Below are positions 33,701-48,700 of a DNA stretch of 64,000 bases, piece by piece. The position numbers and the translations under genes are program-made. Source of the stretch: Branchiostoma floridae (Eukaryota > Chordata > Leptocardii > Amphioxiformes > Branchiostomatidae); assembly GCF_000003815.2 (NCBI RefSeq), contig NC_049981.1, forward strand, positions 850,636 to 914,635. Reading direction: 5' to 3'. The stretch's first letter is position 1, and every line of letters begins with the position of its first letter. A model generated the notes under the pieces. That model made no database searches and was not told the DNA's origin. It saw only the letters and a program-made list of their open reading frames with translations.

Positions 33701-36700
33701 CCTGTATGCTGCATTTCTTTGAGTTGAACTGTGACCCTTTCTCTAGGTCCAGCTCCCACAATGCAATAGTGCCGTCCCTACTGCAGGTGACCACATAACT
33801 GTCCGCTGGGAGGAATACAACACCGGTCACCTCTGTCAGGAATAAAGCATGAGGCGTTAGGATTGCAATCTATCTGTGGGGAGAGACTCCGAACTGTGAA
33901 CTTATCTCTAATGGTGAAATTTTCGATTCTGCCAGATTGCAATCTAAACCCTGAATATGATAGCATATTCTGTATTTCTGCTCTTGATAAGAGCAAATAC
34001 CAAATTTTTAGTTTAACTGGATCAAGAAGGAATTTTCCATCATTCACCTGCATCATGGGAGAAGCTGTCCTCCCCAGCTTGTTTCAGGTCAGGGTTCCAC
34101 AGTCGCACTGTACCATCCAGCGAGCTGCTCACAATGTGGTTGTTGGTTGCCATGGCAACACCGAGTACCCTGTCAGAGTGACCCGTAAGAGTCCTGATCT
34201 CGTTGCCCTGAAAAATGAAGTTGAAATATTAAAAAATTTACTATCAATAGAATATATGACTTGTACATTAATACTACAGGTTATGTAAGTTCCTAATGCA
34301 TGTATTTAGGCTATTCTTATTCACCTAACTTGCTTACCAGTTTATCTATAATCTTCAAGCAGATCCTATGATGGCATAAGATACCAAACTGGCCAAGGAG
34401 TGCAGTCAATGAAGAGGTATACATTTGCCATGTTGGTAGCCCAGTAGCCAAGCACACTCCTAGGCCGACTTCACTCCTCTGCCAGCTTTTGATACTATCT
34501 TATGCTACCGTAGGATCTGCTTGGAGATTATTCATCAAATGGTATGAAGTCCTTTTAAAAGCTAAGTAACACTGCAGGAGCAAGAGTTCAGAGACCTCAT
34601 ACCTCAATGAAATCTTTTGAGAACTTGTTAATTTATTGTTTCATTTTGTCTCATTGATTATGCAAATAAAGCTCCTTCCTTGAAGATGAATTTAGAAGAT
34701 ACTCTAGACACTCAATTTTAATTTGACAGTTATTTTGAAATTTCAACTGCCAAAACTGATGACTAACCTCTAGTGGTTTCCAGATTCTCACTGTCCCATC
34801 ATCCCCTGCTGTCACCATGGTAACCTGGGTGACCTTTGACTCTTCCTTCTTCTTGGCGCCGACCTTCCGTTTCCTGTGCTCCTCCTCCCACTCCTCCGTC
34901 TCCACGGCAACACTCCAGTCCGAGATCTCTGGCTCGTCCTCAGGAGTTTCTTCTTCCTCTACAGTCACTGATAAAGTGTTCAACAATTGTGCAAGTCAGA
35001 GTTAGGTAATCCTATAGCCTTTTTAAAGCCATTGGGGCAGTGGGTTTTTATCCAATCTATAGGACAGGGTATTTGGAGGCAGAGCCCATCCTTCTCCTCA
35101 CACTTCATTTTATGTCCCCAATGAGAGTCAGGTACCCTTTTTAATCCTGGATGGATTGAGGCAAGTCAAGCAAAGTGCCTTTCCCAAGAGAACAAGATTG
35201 CTAGCATGATAGAATTTAACCCCATGACCTCAGTGGCTTTTGGGCCAAACACCCTGCAGATACACAACAGCAAGTCAGTCTAACTCAGCGATACTGAAAA
35301 CAGTCAGCCAGACCCATGTCTTTGGGCTGTTTACCGGAATACACCAGAATCATCAGGAATACACAAACAAGGGAGAAATCTCTCAATTTGAATGCATCAC
35401 ATGCTTTTAGTAAAGTTAGTGAGATTAATGGGATTAAGTGAGAGTAGTAACCTTGTGATATCGTCACACAAAAAGTAACTATAACTAGAAAGTAAGCGCT
35501 TTCAAACTTTGTTTGGAAAATAACAGAATGCATAACATAAAATGTAAAAAAAGTTAATTGTTCATGATTAAGTTTGGAGTAACTTTTCTCTCAGATGTCA
35601 TACCTCTCAGATCACATGCGTTGACTCTCAGATCATGTCCGTACAGCGTAGTTATCTCATCGCCCTTGTGGGACCACACCTTGACCGTCCCGTCATAACA
35701 GGCCGACACGACACAGCCATGGCTGGTGGCAACTGAGTTGATGGCACTGGTGTGACCTAAAGGGCAATACAGTCAGTATTAGATACATTATTTCAGTACA
35801 ACATATGGCCAAACAAAATCAATGAAATGTGCAGGAAAAAAAATGAAGACAACATTCTACAGTACCGCGATTTCCAGTAATAAAAAAAGTGGCCATGATC
35901 TAAAGATGTGGGATGACACTGTGGCTAGAGATCTATAGGGGCCATAGGGATTACATAAGATGCAGCTCAGGCCTTAGGACAGAACAGTAAAGTATATCGA
36001 TGATACATAGAACCCCAGGTAAAAGACTGTGTTGTTGGAAAACATGTAATGAGCTAGCTTCAAGTTAGTTTCACAACACAACATATTAAAACAGTGGACA
36101 TTGAACAGGTGTAAGGACTCTTCAAGCCATACTCAATAGAGACAATGGGTAGTGAAGACTCCAAGGCAAAATTGACCTTACTTTCTGAAGATTGTAATTA
36201 CTAAGTTGTAAGAGGAGATAAGAAGTCACAATAAGCAGTTGTTGTTTCATGTTCCATCTTAACAAATCATTGACAAGTGCATGATTATGTATGTGTGCAT
36301 TTTCAACCTCCTTGTATATTGCACAGATAGCGTTGTACATAGCTACTTACCTCCTCTTACAAATTGTAGTATTTGTTACACATACTCACCCACGAACTTG
36401 ACCTTCTCCTTGCCAGAGTTCATGTCCCACAGTTTGAGGGTGAAGTCGTTGGATGCTGTGACCACGTAGTCTCCGGTCTCTGACCAGGCACAGGACGTGA
36501 TCCAGTCCTGGTGGCACTCTGAGATCACCCTAGTGGGCTGGGGGTCAGGGCTACACAAACACAGGTATGATACAATATAAGCATTGTGCCTCTAACGAGG
36601 CTTTACAAAAGAGCTTAGTTTTTGTGAAAGCTCTTGAGTATGGAAAGACCAAAACTGCTGTTCAGTAACCATAGATAAATGTACACTCAGACTTATCCTC

Positions 36701-39700
36701 AGACACTGTTTGCCAGGACCTATCAATACTATCTTTAAATTTAATTTATTTGTGAAAACAAACTTTAAGGTATAGTTAGTAACAGTAATCAGCTGGTGTG
36801 TTCACAGGTTATGAATATTAGCATGATGTAAGGACTCCCGGTACTCCCGGCTTGGTGTACTAGGATACTTGGAGAATTGGAAGTTTGGCTCCAGCCCATT
36901 ATTGTAGAGTCTAAGGCTTGAAGGCAGTGTACACATACAATCATGCAAATGGGGCATAGATTGGTAACTGACTGCTAAATCAGCTCATTATATGTCAGGT
37001 CTTTATAGGGGCTTAGCTTTATGATATAGTCATTTTTATAGCTCTACAAAAAAAAACATGAATCGGTGTGTCCTATATAACAGTAACCCATAAATATTCT
37101 TACCCAGATTTGATGTCCCAGAGGCGCAGTGTCTTGTCCCTGCTGCCTGTCACCACAGACCTACAGTCTCCACTGAAGGCACAACAGGTCACAGGTCCAC
37201 CATGGCCTCGTAACACACACCTGGGTTTTACCTCATAGGGCATGGCCTGGAGATAACAACATTGGATACAGGTCAGTTTAAGGCTAACTGCACATGACAT
37301 ACTGACCTCATCCTCACACTCAGGGTTGACATCGCGGCAAAGCCTAACGATATCACCCCTGACAATTCAGCCAGGGTATTTGGGTATTTGGGGCGTGGCT
37401 TCTAACCAACTGGCTTTTTGTTGTCGAAAGCTCGGAAAGGCGCCATATAAGGCGACTCATTAATATTCAAGAGCAAGATAACAGTACCGGCGTAACGTTC
37501 TTTCAGCGTCCAGACGTCTTTATCAGGTACCAAATTTAACATTTGTCGGTTCTGTGGGTATAGGGTAACCACGGCATCACCGTATACATGTACCGACCTA
37601 GCATACGAAAAAAAAAACATTACCATCACGCAAAGATAAACAGATCTTTGTACACGCCGCGCCGTACGCTGTTTGTTCGAAACTTGCAATCCGGTCGCTG
37701 ATTGGCCCGCGACAAATCAGGCAAGCTCATTAATATTCATAAGCAGGGCGCCCCAAATACCCAAATACCCTGGCTGAATTGTCAGGGGTGATATCGTTAG
37801 GCTTTGCCACGATGTCAACCCTGAGTGTGAGGGTGACTGACCTGAAATATGTCATGAAAATCACAACGCCAGAAGTGTGCTGACAAGGGTCTGTCAAAAG
37901 GCGTTAAATCAGTTCAGTTTTGAAATCATCTCTGAATGGTTCCATAGAAATGTAGTTTCTATAGTAAAATTCATGTCAAGGTACTACATACGGGCAGTCC
38001 TGCCTGACATCAGCACCACAAAGGAACACAGGCAAGGGAAAAACAGTCAAAATTAACTTTAAAATTAACATTAAGTTTTCTGTTTGTGGCCAGTGTTGCT
38101 CATGTGGTTTCCGAGGACTAATGGACTAAACCTGGCAATTGCATAAAATCCACTGACAAATCAGTCATGCACTTAACATGATTCTACTGTAGTTTGAACT
38201 AACAGTACTTTCAGATTACACTTGTTTTATAGAACAACTCTTACAGATTTCTTGATGGTCTGTACAGTTGGGATCCTCCACACGATAGCGGTGAAGTCTG
38301 CAGAGGCAGACACAGCGAGCGATTCCAGCTTCGTGTAGGCCACGTCAGTCACCGAGCCTGTGTGACCCACCAAGGTCATGACCTTTGACCCATCAATGGC
38401 TGACAGGACAGACAGGTGGGAGTCATCTGACCCAGTGATGATGCTGTTGTCATCTATCCATGTCACACACCTGTTGGAAATAGGTAAAGGTTATGAAAGA
38501 GGCCATTGCTTATCTTCTCCACAAATGCTCTGCCAGCCATCCCAGTGTACCTAGAATATGATTTAACTTTGTCATTCCATGATTTATCTGTGTTCACAGC
38601 ATTTGTGACTGACATCACCGCATGCGATTTGAACTTTGCCCCATTTTTAGAAGAAATTGCTCTCTTGCAGCCATAATGAAAATGACAAGAAAATACAGAC
38701 AGTCAATTGAAAAATAGCATGATATTTTAAATGATTCAATGCTGAAAAGCTGTACAAAAGTCATGTATAAACAAACTTTAACAAAGCATGGTTAATAGTA
38801 CTTACCTCACTGGTGCATTATGGGGAATGACAGACCATTTCTCCAGACCTGTATCAATGGCAACCAGACGGACAGTGCTGTCATGGTAACCAACGACAAC
38901 ATCCTCTCCTGATGGACCAATGGCCACACTCAGAGCAAAGCTCAGGTCTTTGTTGCCAAAGCAGTCGATCTGTAGAAAAGAGGAACTTACTTATAGGTGT
39001 GCATGATATGCATACTATTAGTCGAGTTCAAATCCCAGCTGTTGTTATCTAACTGATGTGCAGGCTTTTAAAAAAGGTAGCAGCCCTTGGGACCGATAAT
39101 TAAGCTGTGGTCCACTGTTCACATGCTTGTTACAAAAAGACCTAGGGGAATTTTTCTTCAGAGATCCTTAACTGCATTGAGATCAGTTTTATTTTCATAA
39201 ACAGTAATTGAAATTATATCAGCAAGACTTCATTCTGAGGTGATTTTTCATGCTCAGAGCAAAGATGGGAGTCCCTGTATAAACTTCTTACTAGGTGAAA
39301 ACAATTTGATGTTAAAGGCCTGCAAGTGTTAAATCTTTGACTGGTCAGTAATCTCAAATACATTTATCCTTTACAACACCGTTTGTGTGTCATTCCAAAG
39401 AGGATTAGATCTTACACAATGTACATATTTGAGCAATAAAGAATATGTAGGGAGATTCAAATGTTAAGAATCAAGTGTGCTCAAAATCTAATCTCCAAGC
39501 AGATCCTACGGCAGCATAAGATACTGTAATTCCTGATTTTTTCAATGTACTGTTATGTTAACGGTTTTCACAGTGACGACTGTAACGTGAACTTATCATT
39601 ACTGATAACAAATAATTCACAGACTTTTTTCATGTGCACTTGCCGCGACAGTGAACATTTAGTTCCGAGAACAAGTTAAATTTTCTGAGACCGTGAAAGT

Positions 39701-42700
39701 TTGGTACCGAGAAGACAAAGTGAATTACAGTAGTATCAAAAGCTGGCAGAGGAGTGAAGCGGGCTTAGCAGCGTATTTCGATCTACATGGCATACGGACA
39801 CCCCTTAGCTGACTACGCTCCTCGGCCAGTTTGGTACTATTTTATGCCATTGTAGGATCTGTCTGGAGATTACTCAAAATCTTCTGATCATAAGAAACAT
39901 TCAGTGTTTTTTAAAGCATGCTATAGAAAATTTGCATTCCTAAAGAAAAGACCAAATTTCCTGTAATATTTACCTGTTTGCCCAGGTTGCCAGCCCACAC
40001 CTTGACCTTGTGGTCGTTGCCGACGGTGATGAGGTGATGTCCAGCAGGGGAGAAGGTCAGCCGGTTGATCTGTCCGCAGTGCCCTGGGTGGGAGAATACA
40101 ATGTTGTCAGTTGTCTGGATCATTGACATGTTCGAATTGTCCTTTCCTAGAACCAGTTTAAGGTAGCTTTAGACAATGCTCACAAATAGATATGCAAAGC
40201 ATGGGTATGACAGATCAATTATAACCAGCTGCTGCCATGCCGCATTCCTCAACAGCTTGAATGTGTGACACCACAAAAGGCAGATACACAGAGCCATTGT
40301 GTTGCTCCTAAGGGCCAGCATACCGGTTACACAGATTTAGATATTCAAAAGGGTGGTTGTGTTGACAGATCCAGAAGCTAGTGTGTTACTCAAGAACAGT
40401 TATTCCAGCTATACATAGGCAGATATACTGTTCTTCATAGAGTGGAATCTTTTGTAACATAATGCTTCAGAATTAGTAGTGCAGAACTTAGATCAACTGC
40501 ATTATAAGCAGGTGCCACTCTGTGCCTTGGTATCTCAGTATCTCACCTGTTAGGTCTCCGACTGGAGTTCCAGTCTCAGCTGACCACAGCTTGACCTCAC
40601 CACTGAGGGCAGCAGAAGCAAGATGGCGGCCATTTGGAGAATACGCCACGTCCCTTACGGAACTGCTGTGACCTCGGATTATTGCTATCCTCTTTTTATT
40701 CAGGGTGTCGTACACTTTCAAGGTCGAGTCCCAGCATCCGGTGACGATCTTGTCGTCTTCAGGGTGGAAGGCTACACAGTTGATTGGTCGCTTGTCACGG
40801 AACTGTGTCGTGTACTTCTTATCGTTGGAATCAACCTTCCAAATCAGGATAGTGCAGTCCCAGGACGCAGAGACGACAAACTTCCCACGGGGGTCCGAGC
40901 AGCAGGAGTTGGTACGGCGCTTGTGATTGGTCAGTGATGAAATCCGATAGCCACCGCTCACGTCCCAGATACAGAGGGTACCATCAGCTGATGTGCTGCA
41001 AATCTTGTCGGTCCCTACGAAGCAGCAATCGGTGATCTTGTTCGCATGTCCGACAAACGATTTCAGCTGCTTTCCGGTGGCGAGTTCGTAGAGGTTAACA
41101 ACACAATCTTCAGTCCCACAGACAAAAACCTTCCCATCTGGGGAAACAGCTACACAGGTAACGGCATCGCCAAAGGAGTCTAGGATCCTATAACAGGGAT
41201 TGCTGACCTCTGACCTGTTAAGCTGTCTCACCATGTGGAATCCAGTGGCTGACTTGTTGTCTAGGAGAGAGGTGACAGCCTGGGCAGGTGCAGAGGTGGC
41301 CGGTTCGTTTGCTGCCTGTTGGAGTGTCAGTGCAGGGTAGGTGCTGAGTATGTGAAGATTTCTGGACACAAAGGAGGAAAACTGCTGCACTCTTGGATCA
41401 GCCAGGAACTTGGTCTGCATGCGGGCGTTGATTCTGGTGAGCGACGGGCAGCCTTGGGCCTGATAGTCCTCCATGAGATGGGCGGCCATTCCCATCATGC
41501 ACTTCGTCTATCAAAGAAAAAGTAATGTCTTATTTAATCATTTTTGGTTCATTAACTTAACAGTAATAGAAACCGAGCTACTCTATAAGTAAGTGAAAGT
41601 TGACATTGATACAAAAGTCATGTAAAGACCTGGCCTGAACGCAATTATCACTTTGAATGTAGTACCACAGAAATTGACTCTTAATAATTTTTTCTCTCAG
41701 TTTCCAGATTTCTGAATTTTTTGGCATTTTTTGGGAGACAAATACTTTATCATTTATGATAAAGAAAAATTGACTTCTCTGTTTTAGCAGCTGTAACGTC
41801 AAATGGGTAAAACTGTTTTCAGAACTGTACCTTGACAAAGTTAAGGTTTGTCAGCACTTCTTCCAACTGCCTAAAGGCCCCTGCACTGGCCAGGTGGTAG
41901 GGCAGTTCCGAGGTGGCCATGGTGTGGGTGCCTGTCCAGGAGCCATCCCTGCCTGGGTCTCCACAGGTCAGCAGGTAACCAGAAATCAGGCAGTGGAGTC
42001 TGGAGAATAGCAGGCAGCAATCAATGGTTAACATGTATATTGAACACATTACATGGCTCTTTACTTCTAAAAGTCACAGTCTAATTTTTTATTCTTGGAA
42101 CATCTGATTAATTTTAATGTTTTCACACGTCTGCTGAATGTACTGTAGTCTGGTAGTTTTTCGTGATCGATTGTACCCAACTTGTCTGTTTCCTCTTTTT
42201 TTTTGTTATCCATCTTCTACTTCTTCAGTGGATGTTGACTGTGTTAACGTTCAATTATCGTCATATTTGTTTCTTAGCAGACCAAGATTTTTCATATGCA
42301 TTTTATCTTTCCCCGTGTTTTCACTGAACAATTTTGAATAAAACGAATGTCCAAAAGTATATCTCCAATTTCATTCAGTTGCAGAGATTGAATTTTCCTA
42401 AAACAGCAAATACTGACCTAGACTGGAATTCAGTCCCCCCAGGCTTGATGTAACGCTGTGTGACAGCCCTCAGGAACTCACTGTGGGCCAGACTGAGAAG
42501 CTTGGAGCCGGACTGCTGTACTGTGGGCTGCAGGAATGTCTGCAAGCCTCGCACCAAATGGGCAAAGATTGCCTAGGGGGAGAACACAGCAGATGCCTAA
42601 TTGTTAGAACTGACTATGGATAAAGGAAGGAGTTGAAAATGCAATGTGTTGACATTGTTACAGTAATGTTTGTGGATTCACAGCATGTTAGTCATAAAGC

Positions 42701-45700
42701 TGTGGAGTGTTATGAACATCGTATGTGGTTAGGTCTCAACTTCAATGACAAAGATTGCCTACAAGGATCATTGTGGGCAAACTCAGTGCACTGGCTGCTT
42801 TGCTTTCCTAGGTATAGTGGCTTTTTTACCTCCATGAAATGTCATTTCATGGAGGTTATATTTTACCCTGCGTTTGTCTGTCTGTGTGTGTGTGTGTGTG
42901 TGTGTAAACAAGATAACTCAAGAACGGCAGGGTCACTTGGTTTCATACTTGGTGTAACAGTGTTGGTTGTGTGTGACAAAATCTAGAAATGATTAGATTT
43001 TGGGCCCCCTAGCAGCTTTCCTTGGTAGTGCAGCGCAACTTCCGGGTTTGCTATTTCTGTGTTCTGAACATGCTATGGTCACGATTTTTGGGTGTTAGAT
43101 AGCTCTTGTGCTCAGAAAATAATGACATAAGTTTGGGCCCCCTAGCGTCTAGTTTTGGGATAGCAGGGGCATTTTTGTCAAAAACTTCTGACGAGGATAA
43201 ATCAAGAAGGGAACAACTGATTTGCATGATTTTTGGTATGTAGGTACCTTAGGCAATGTTGTACAAGATACTAATTATGCAAATTAGGAATACATTTGCA
43301 TAATTAATGACAATATTCTATCATAGCCGTTTTTTCGATGTATATCTTGTCCCGGACGTGATATAGTCGAGACATTTGGGTGATAGATAGCTTTTAGCGT
43401 TATGACACAGTGGGGTAAGTTTCAGTCCCCTAACATTTAATTGTGGAACTGCAGGGGCGTTTTTGTCAAGACATTCCAAAGAGGATAACTGCAGAAAGGA
43501 AGGACGGATTGCCTGCATTTAAGGTTTGCAGCTTGGGCAAAGATGTTCATAATGATATGGATTTCATGCAAATGAGGACTTAATTTTCATAATTAATGAG
43601 GAAATTGTATAATTCTATTGTTTGCAATAACTGGACTTCGATAAAGGTAACACTTGATAATTGTAATCGGTGGAACATAATGCAGATATGAAATATGCAA
43701 ATGAGGAATTTCTTTGCATAATTTATGCAAAAATTGCAAAACAACTTAATGATTAATGATCTGAATTGGGAATTTTACTTGTGACATGTGTACTATATGT
43801 TATTCAATGATGAACAACACCATGCATAAATCATGTTAATGTTAAGTCATTTGCATGAAATTAACAAAAGCTCTAAATATTCATGGAGGTATGAGGTCGC
43901 CGAACTCTAGTTTAAAGTTCCATTTTTGCTGTCTTGTGTTTTGGACAAGCTATTGTCGCGATTTTTAGCTGGTAGATAGCTCTTGTGATTTTGAAGAAGC
44001 AACAGAAGTTTGGGCTACCTAGCAGCATCCTTTGGAACTGCTGGAGTGTTTTATTGGCAAAATGATGAAAAAGATGGTAGACAGCTCAGTGCTCAGGAGT
44101 AAATGACATCGGTTTGGGTCCTCTACCAAAACCCTTTGGAACTGCAGGTATGTTTTTGTTTAAAAAAAAGATGAACCAATAATGTTCTTCCCTACCTGAG
44201 GCAGCTGCCTGTCTGGTGACATCATCACGTTGGTGACATCATCGACGGAGTACCGTTGCTCCCCGAGCTCGCGAGAGAGACTGAGCATGCCCAGTAGGTC
44301 CTCCTCGGACACGCCACTCCGCATGCTTACCAGGAGGGACATCGACATGGAAACCAGGTCACGCCCGTGATCTGTCTCCATACGCTGTAGGATCTCCTGC
44401 AGGAGTTTGGTGACTGTCTGGGCCATGTTTCTCAGTCTTTGGGATACCTTAGAAAAATATGACATTCGACATAGTACGTAAGTTCATGATGTTATCAGAC
44501 TAAGCATCATCATATATATAGCAGTTACTGTAGAACCACTAGTAACCCTGCCTCTGAACCTACAGGTTATGAGTTTGAATCCCAGCTTTGTTGCTCACCC
44601 CACATGCAGTCCATAAGGCATTCATTATTAAGCTGTGTCCAATGTGCATGTCCAAAACAGCATGGTTCATTTCCCTCATACATTGAAGTATAAACACTGT
44701 AGTAGTGTCTGTCTTCTCTGTAAAAACCAGTGGAAGAGTAGTTTAACTATCCCTTGAGTAAATTTGAGCCAAAATGGTTTGAGTTCATTTTCACAAGACA
44801 AATCAGATCCAAACAGTTGAAGATGAATTATTAAGCAAAAAAATTGTTGTTTTTATTTTTTCAATGCCCATTTGCTACCTACACATGTACATGTACTAAA
44901 CTGCCTGAAATTAGTTCATTGCTATATACACAAAACATTGTAATCAAAATAAAGAGAAAATCACCTTTTCAAAGACGCCAAAAACTCTCAGCTCCTCACA
45001 AGCCAAGGCCAGGAACAGAGGATTGTGGGATTCCCTCTTTCCAATAAGCAGCTTCATCTGTAACCATAGCAACAACATTGCAACTGTTACATCTGATTCA
45101 GTAGAACATCCATATGGGTGACCTGATACAAATTTCAACATAACTGTTTAGGTTTTCAGGCCCACCAATTTATTTTACAAAACTATAATTGAAGATTGCC
45201 AAATATGTATGTTAACAATGTATTTTTAATGAAATTTGATAGGACTGGTGACAATCACCTTTCCAAGGTGTCAACCTGAAGGCCAGAGTGTAAAATGATC
45301 CACCAATGTTGTGGTTTAGAGTGCTTTAAATGTAGCCAAGTTTTCTCAAACACAGGATCTCCATTTTTAAGATTTATTCCAAGAAGACATTCCTAACCAA
45401 AGCTACCACTACTCAGTTTTATCTCAGTCAAGTGAGGAAATGTGTTTTAAGTGGCTTTCTTATGGTCACAACATTGGGGCCTACAAGGGATTTGAATCTA
45501 GGGCATTTCAAATTCTTAGCCATCAACACTAACCAAAGACCACCTTTGGTTAGCACCTTTAATGTTAAGGAACATGGTACTAACCTGGTTGTTGAACGGT
45601 GACTCATCCAGAGCCTTCCTGTGTTTTGCCAGTGACTGGCGCACCATGTCAGCTTTGTCTCGCCCATCCAGGCTCCCGATGTTAATGAACGTCGCATCAC

Positions 45701-48700
45701 GGCGTGAGAGCGAGCGATAGACGTCCTGGTCTTCTGTTACGGTGAAAACGAACCTGACGTTTGGAGGCATGTTGCGGGGCAACCATTCCATACTTCTGTG
45801 AAAGTAAAGTTTACACAAAACACATGGTAATTGTGTCACTTTATTTCAGGGGGAAATATCAATTACATTGTATCATTATGATAGTAACATTGTCTAATGT
45901 ACAGTTTACAGCTAATGTGTCAAATGTGCTGAATATCAGTTTGGGAGCTCCGTATAGCAGCTTAGATTTGTTTTGATTGGGCAAACACATGGCGAAATTT
46001 CAAATTAATAGAATGACTAGAAAATCTCATTTCAATGCTGTCAGGTCCAAGAAATGTTCATTCCTTGACAAAGACTGCAATAAAATGATAATGGACTGTG
46101 ACAGTCAAAAATTCATGGAAAATTGTTGGAAATTACTGTTCAATTTCCAACTTGTCCTAAATGCAATTTTATACAGAATGAACTTTCCGACGATGAACAA
46201 ATGGCCAAAAGTCAATGGCATGACGACACTTGTCCGCATTAAGAATGTGACCTACTTGGCCTGGTGTGCATCGTCCATCTGGTCCAGTCCGTCCATGAAG
46301 ATGACCACAGGAGTGTCTGGTACCTTCCCAGCAGCCTTCAGGATGTCCTCAAACTGGTTCATCAGGTTCTTATAGGACCCAGGAATCTCACAGGCTGTAA
46401 GGAGTGGAATAGAACAATGGCCTCAGACTTTTATCTAAAACTATGTACGTTGTAGTAGCTAGTCAGTGGCACTCAGGGTAGCAAGTTTCCTTGCTCTTTC
46501 AGTGCAGAAGCACACTGGGCATATTTTTTACAGGAAGGGGTTGTTAGACCTTCAGACACCTTCTAGAACACAAGATACGAAGTGTACAGTCATGTACATA
46601 GCCTTGGAAAGATGGATGCAGTGTATGACACAAAAATACAACAATTTCTTATTACACGATGGTAAAATTTGGCCCCCAAATTTCCAGACTTCTATGTGGG
46701 GATTTAGAACACGAATCATGTTCCATCTGACGTAATCGAACAGAACGCTGACGTGATCGAACAGAACGGGCGTTCTATTGGAGGTCACCCGCGGACATCT
46801 GCAGGTTGTTACAGTAAACACGCAGAAAACGTAGAGTTTGAAAAATTCCTAAGACAGAAAGTTTGATCTTAATATTATTACTTAATATATATAAAAGATT
46901 TGGATTTTCAGTCAAATTTAGGACCAATCTAAATATGGTATTTGTTTTTTTGGTCCACCAAACACCCTTTCTAAATCAACCAGTTAGGCACATTTTAGAA
47001 AACATTGCGACAAATCTGTGCAGCACACGTACACGGTAAGATTTGACGTTTACACACTGCCATTTTTCATTTAATATACGCGTGGCACATGCGAGGGGTT
47101 GCTTTTCTAACTACCATGATCTGATGGAAGATGTTCCAGTTACTGTCAGGTTCCCCGGAGCGCGCGCGCGGGAGCCCCGGTAACCCGATACCCTACGTTC
47201 GAATGGAAACTTTGGGGCCAAATTTGACCATCGTGTTATATCCAAAAACAATTATTTTTGGCAGGTCCAAAATGTATATGTAAAAATATACAAAATGTAT
47301 ATGTAAAAATATACACAAACGATGCCCAAGACTATTCTCTTTATGCCTTGTGTAGTTTGGTGACTTTTATATCATACTTTTCATTCCCAAAAGCTGCAGG
47401 GCCGGGCCCCGGTTTAGAAATGTAGTGAATGCCTTAATTGGATGAGTAAATGACAAATGATGAGAGTGACAGTCTTACCAAGGAGGAACCTCTTCTTCAT
47501 CTCCTGACACAGCCTGGTCAGGGTTGCTGCCATGTCCGTGGAGCCGGGAGCCGCGCCCACGAAGTGTAACAGGACACACTCTGGAGACGAGCAGCTGTCT
47601 GATTCCACATACTGCTCCACAAGTCTGGCTACCAGCGAGGTCTTACCACTACCTGACTTTCCTACAAGCACCAAGGTACCATTCCTGGGGAGAAAAAGTT
47701 AATACTCTGATGATTGATTAATCTCAACAAAAACTTAAAGACCTCTCACAACTGAGTACAGTGTTTCTTTTTCTTAATGGCCTAGCCTCATCCTGAGGTT
47801 TCACACTAAATACTTGACCACCCCAAACCTACACCGCACTTTCTTTATAGTACATAAGATGCTATGTACCACCAGGACATCAAGACCACAGCATTTCGAG
47901 CACAAAAGATACAAAAATTGAAAATTGTGTTGCAGTACCAATGATCACGCACCAGGGGGGGCATAATCAGCCTTGTACCTTGTCTTTCAAAGACCTATAT
48001 GTATCTTGTACCAAAATATCATTATCATAATCCATCCAAAGCTTCTTGAATTAAACTGACAATATCTGAAAACACACACAGATGCACAATTATACACTCA
48101 GATATGCCCAACGTAATATGTCAGAATCCATTTTTCATGTTTTCATGCCATAGAAATCATGATGTTGAAAGTTTTAACTTACTTGCACAGAGAGATCTCT
48201 GCAGCACACTGCTTCAGGAGTTTGTCCCTTCCCACAAACCTCCCTGCCTCCTCCAGACAGAAGGCCTTGTGAAGACTGGTCTCATTGTTACTGTCATCAG
48301 TAGACTCTTCTAGAGGAAACTCCCTTTGGTAACAAATAAGGTACAGTAACGATGTTTATTATGATTCTGTTGCAAGGTGTGTCACCATCTAAAATGAGAA
48401 TGGAACCCCCAAAACATGAACAGACTGGGGATCCACCCCCAGTGCACAGAGTTAGGTGAATATATAGCAAATATGCCAATATTGCAAAGCAGCAGGTTTA
48501 CATTACTGCTAGTGACACAGTCAAAGCTCTCCATCAAAAGTAATGTGAGTTTAACAAATTGAGCCTGTCCTTGGTGCTGACTCATTAACCATCACAGAGT
48601 AAAGTAGTTCCATAGCCTTTTGGGGGCCATGGATGCAGTGGGTTGTTTTCATTGTGTCTAGGGCACAGTATTGGAAGGTGGAACTCATTCCTCTCTTTCA

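Noticed and set aside
43180-43215. Hammerhead ribozyme core (CTGACGAGGAT)
   Set aside because: The CTGANGA box is present, but there is no GAAA box in the right place and no closing stems.
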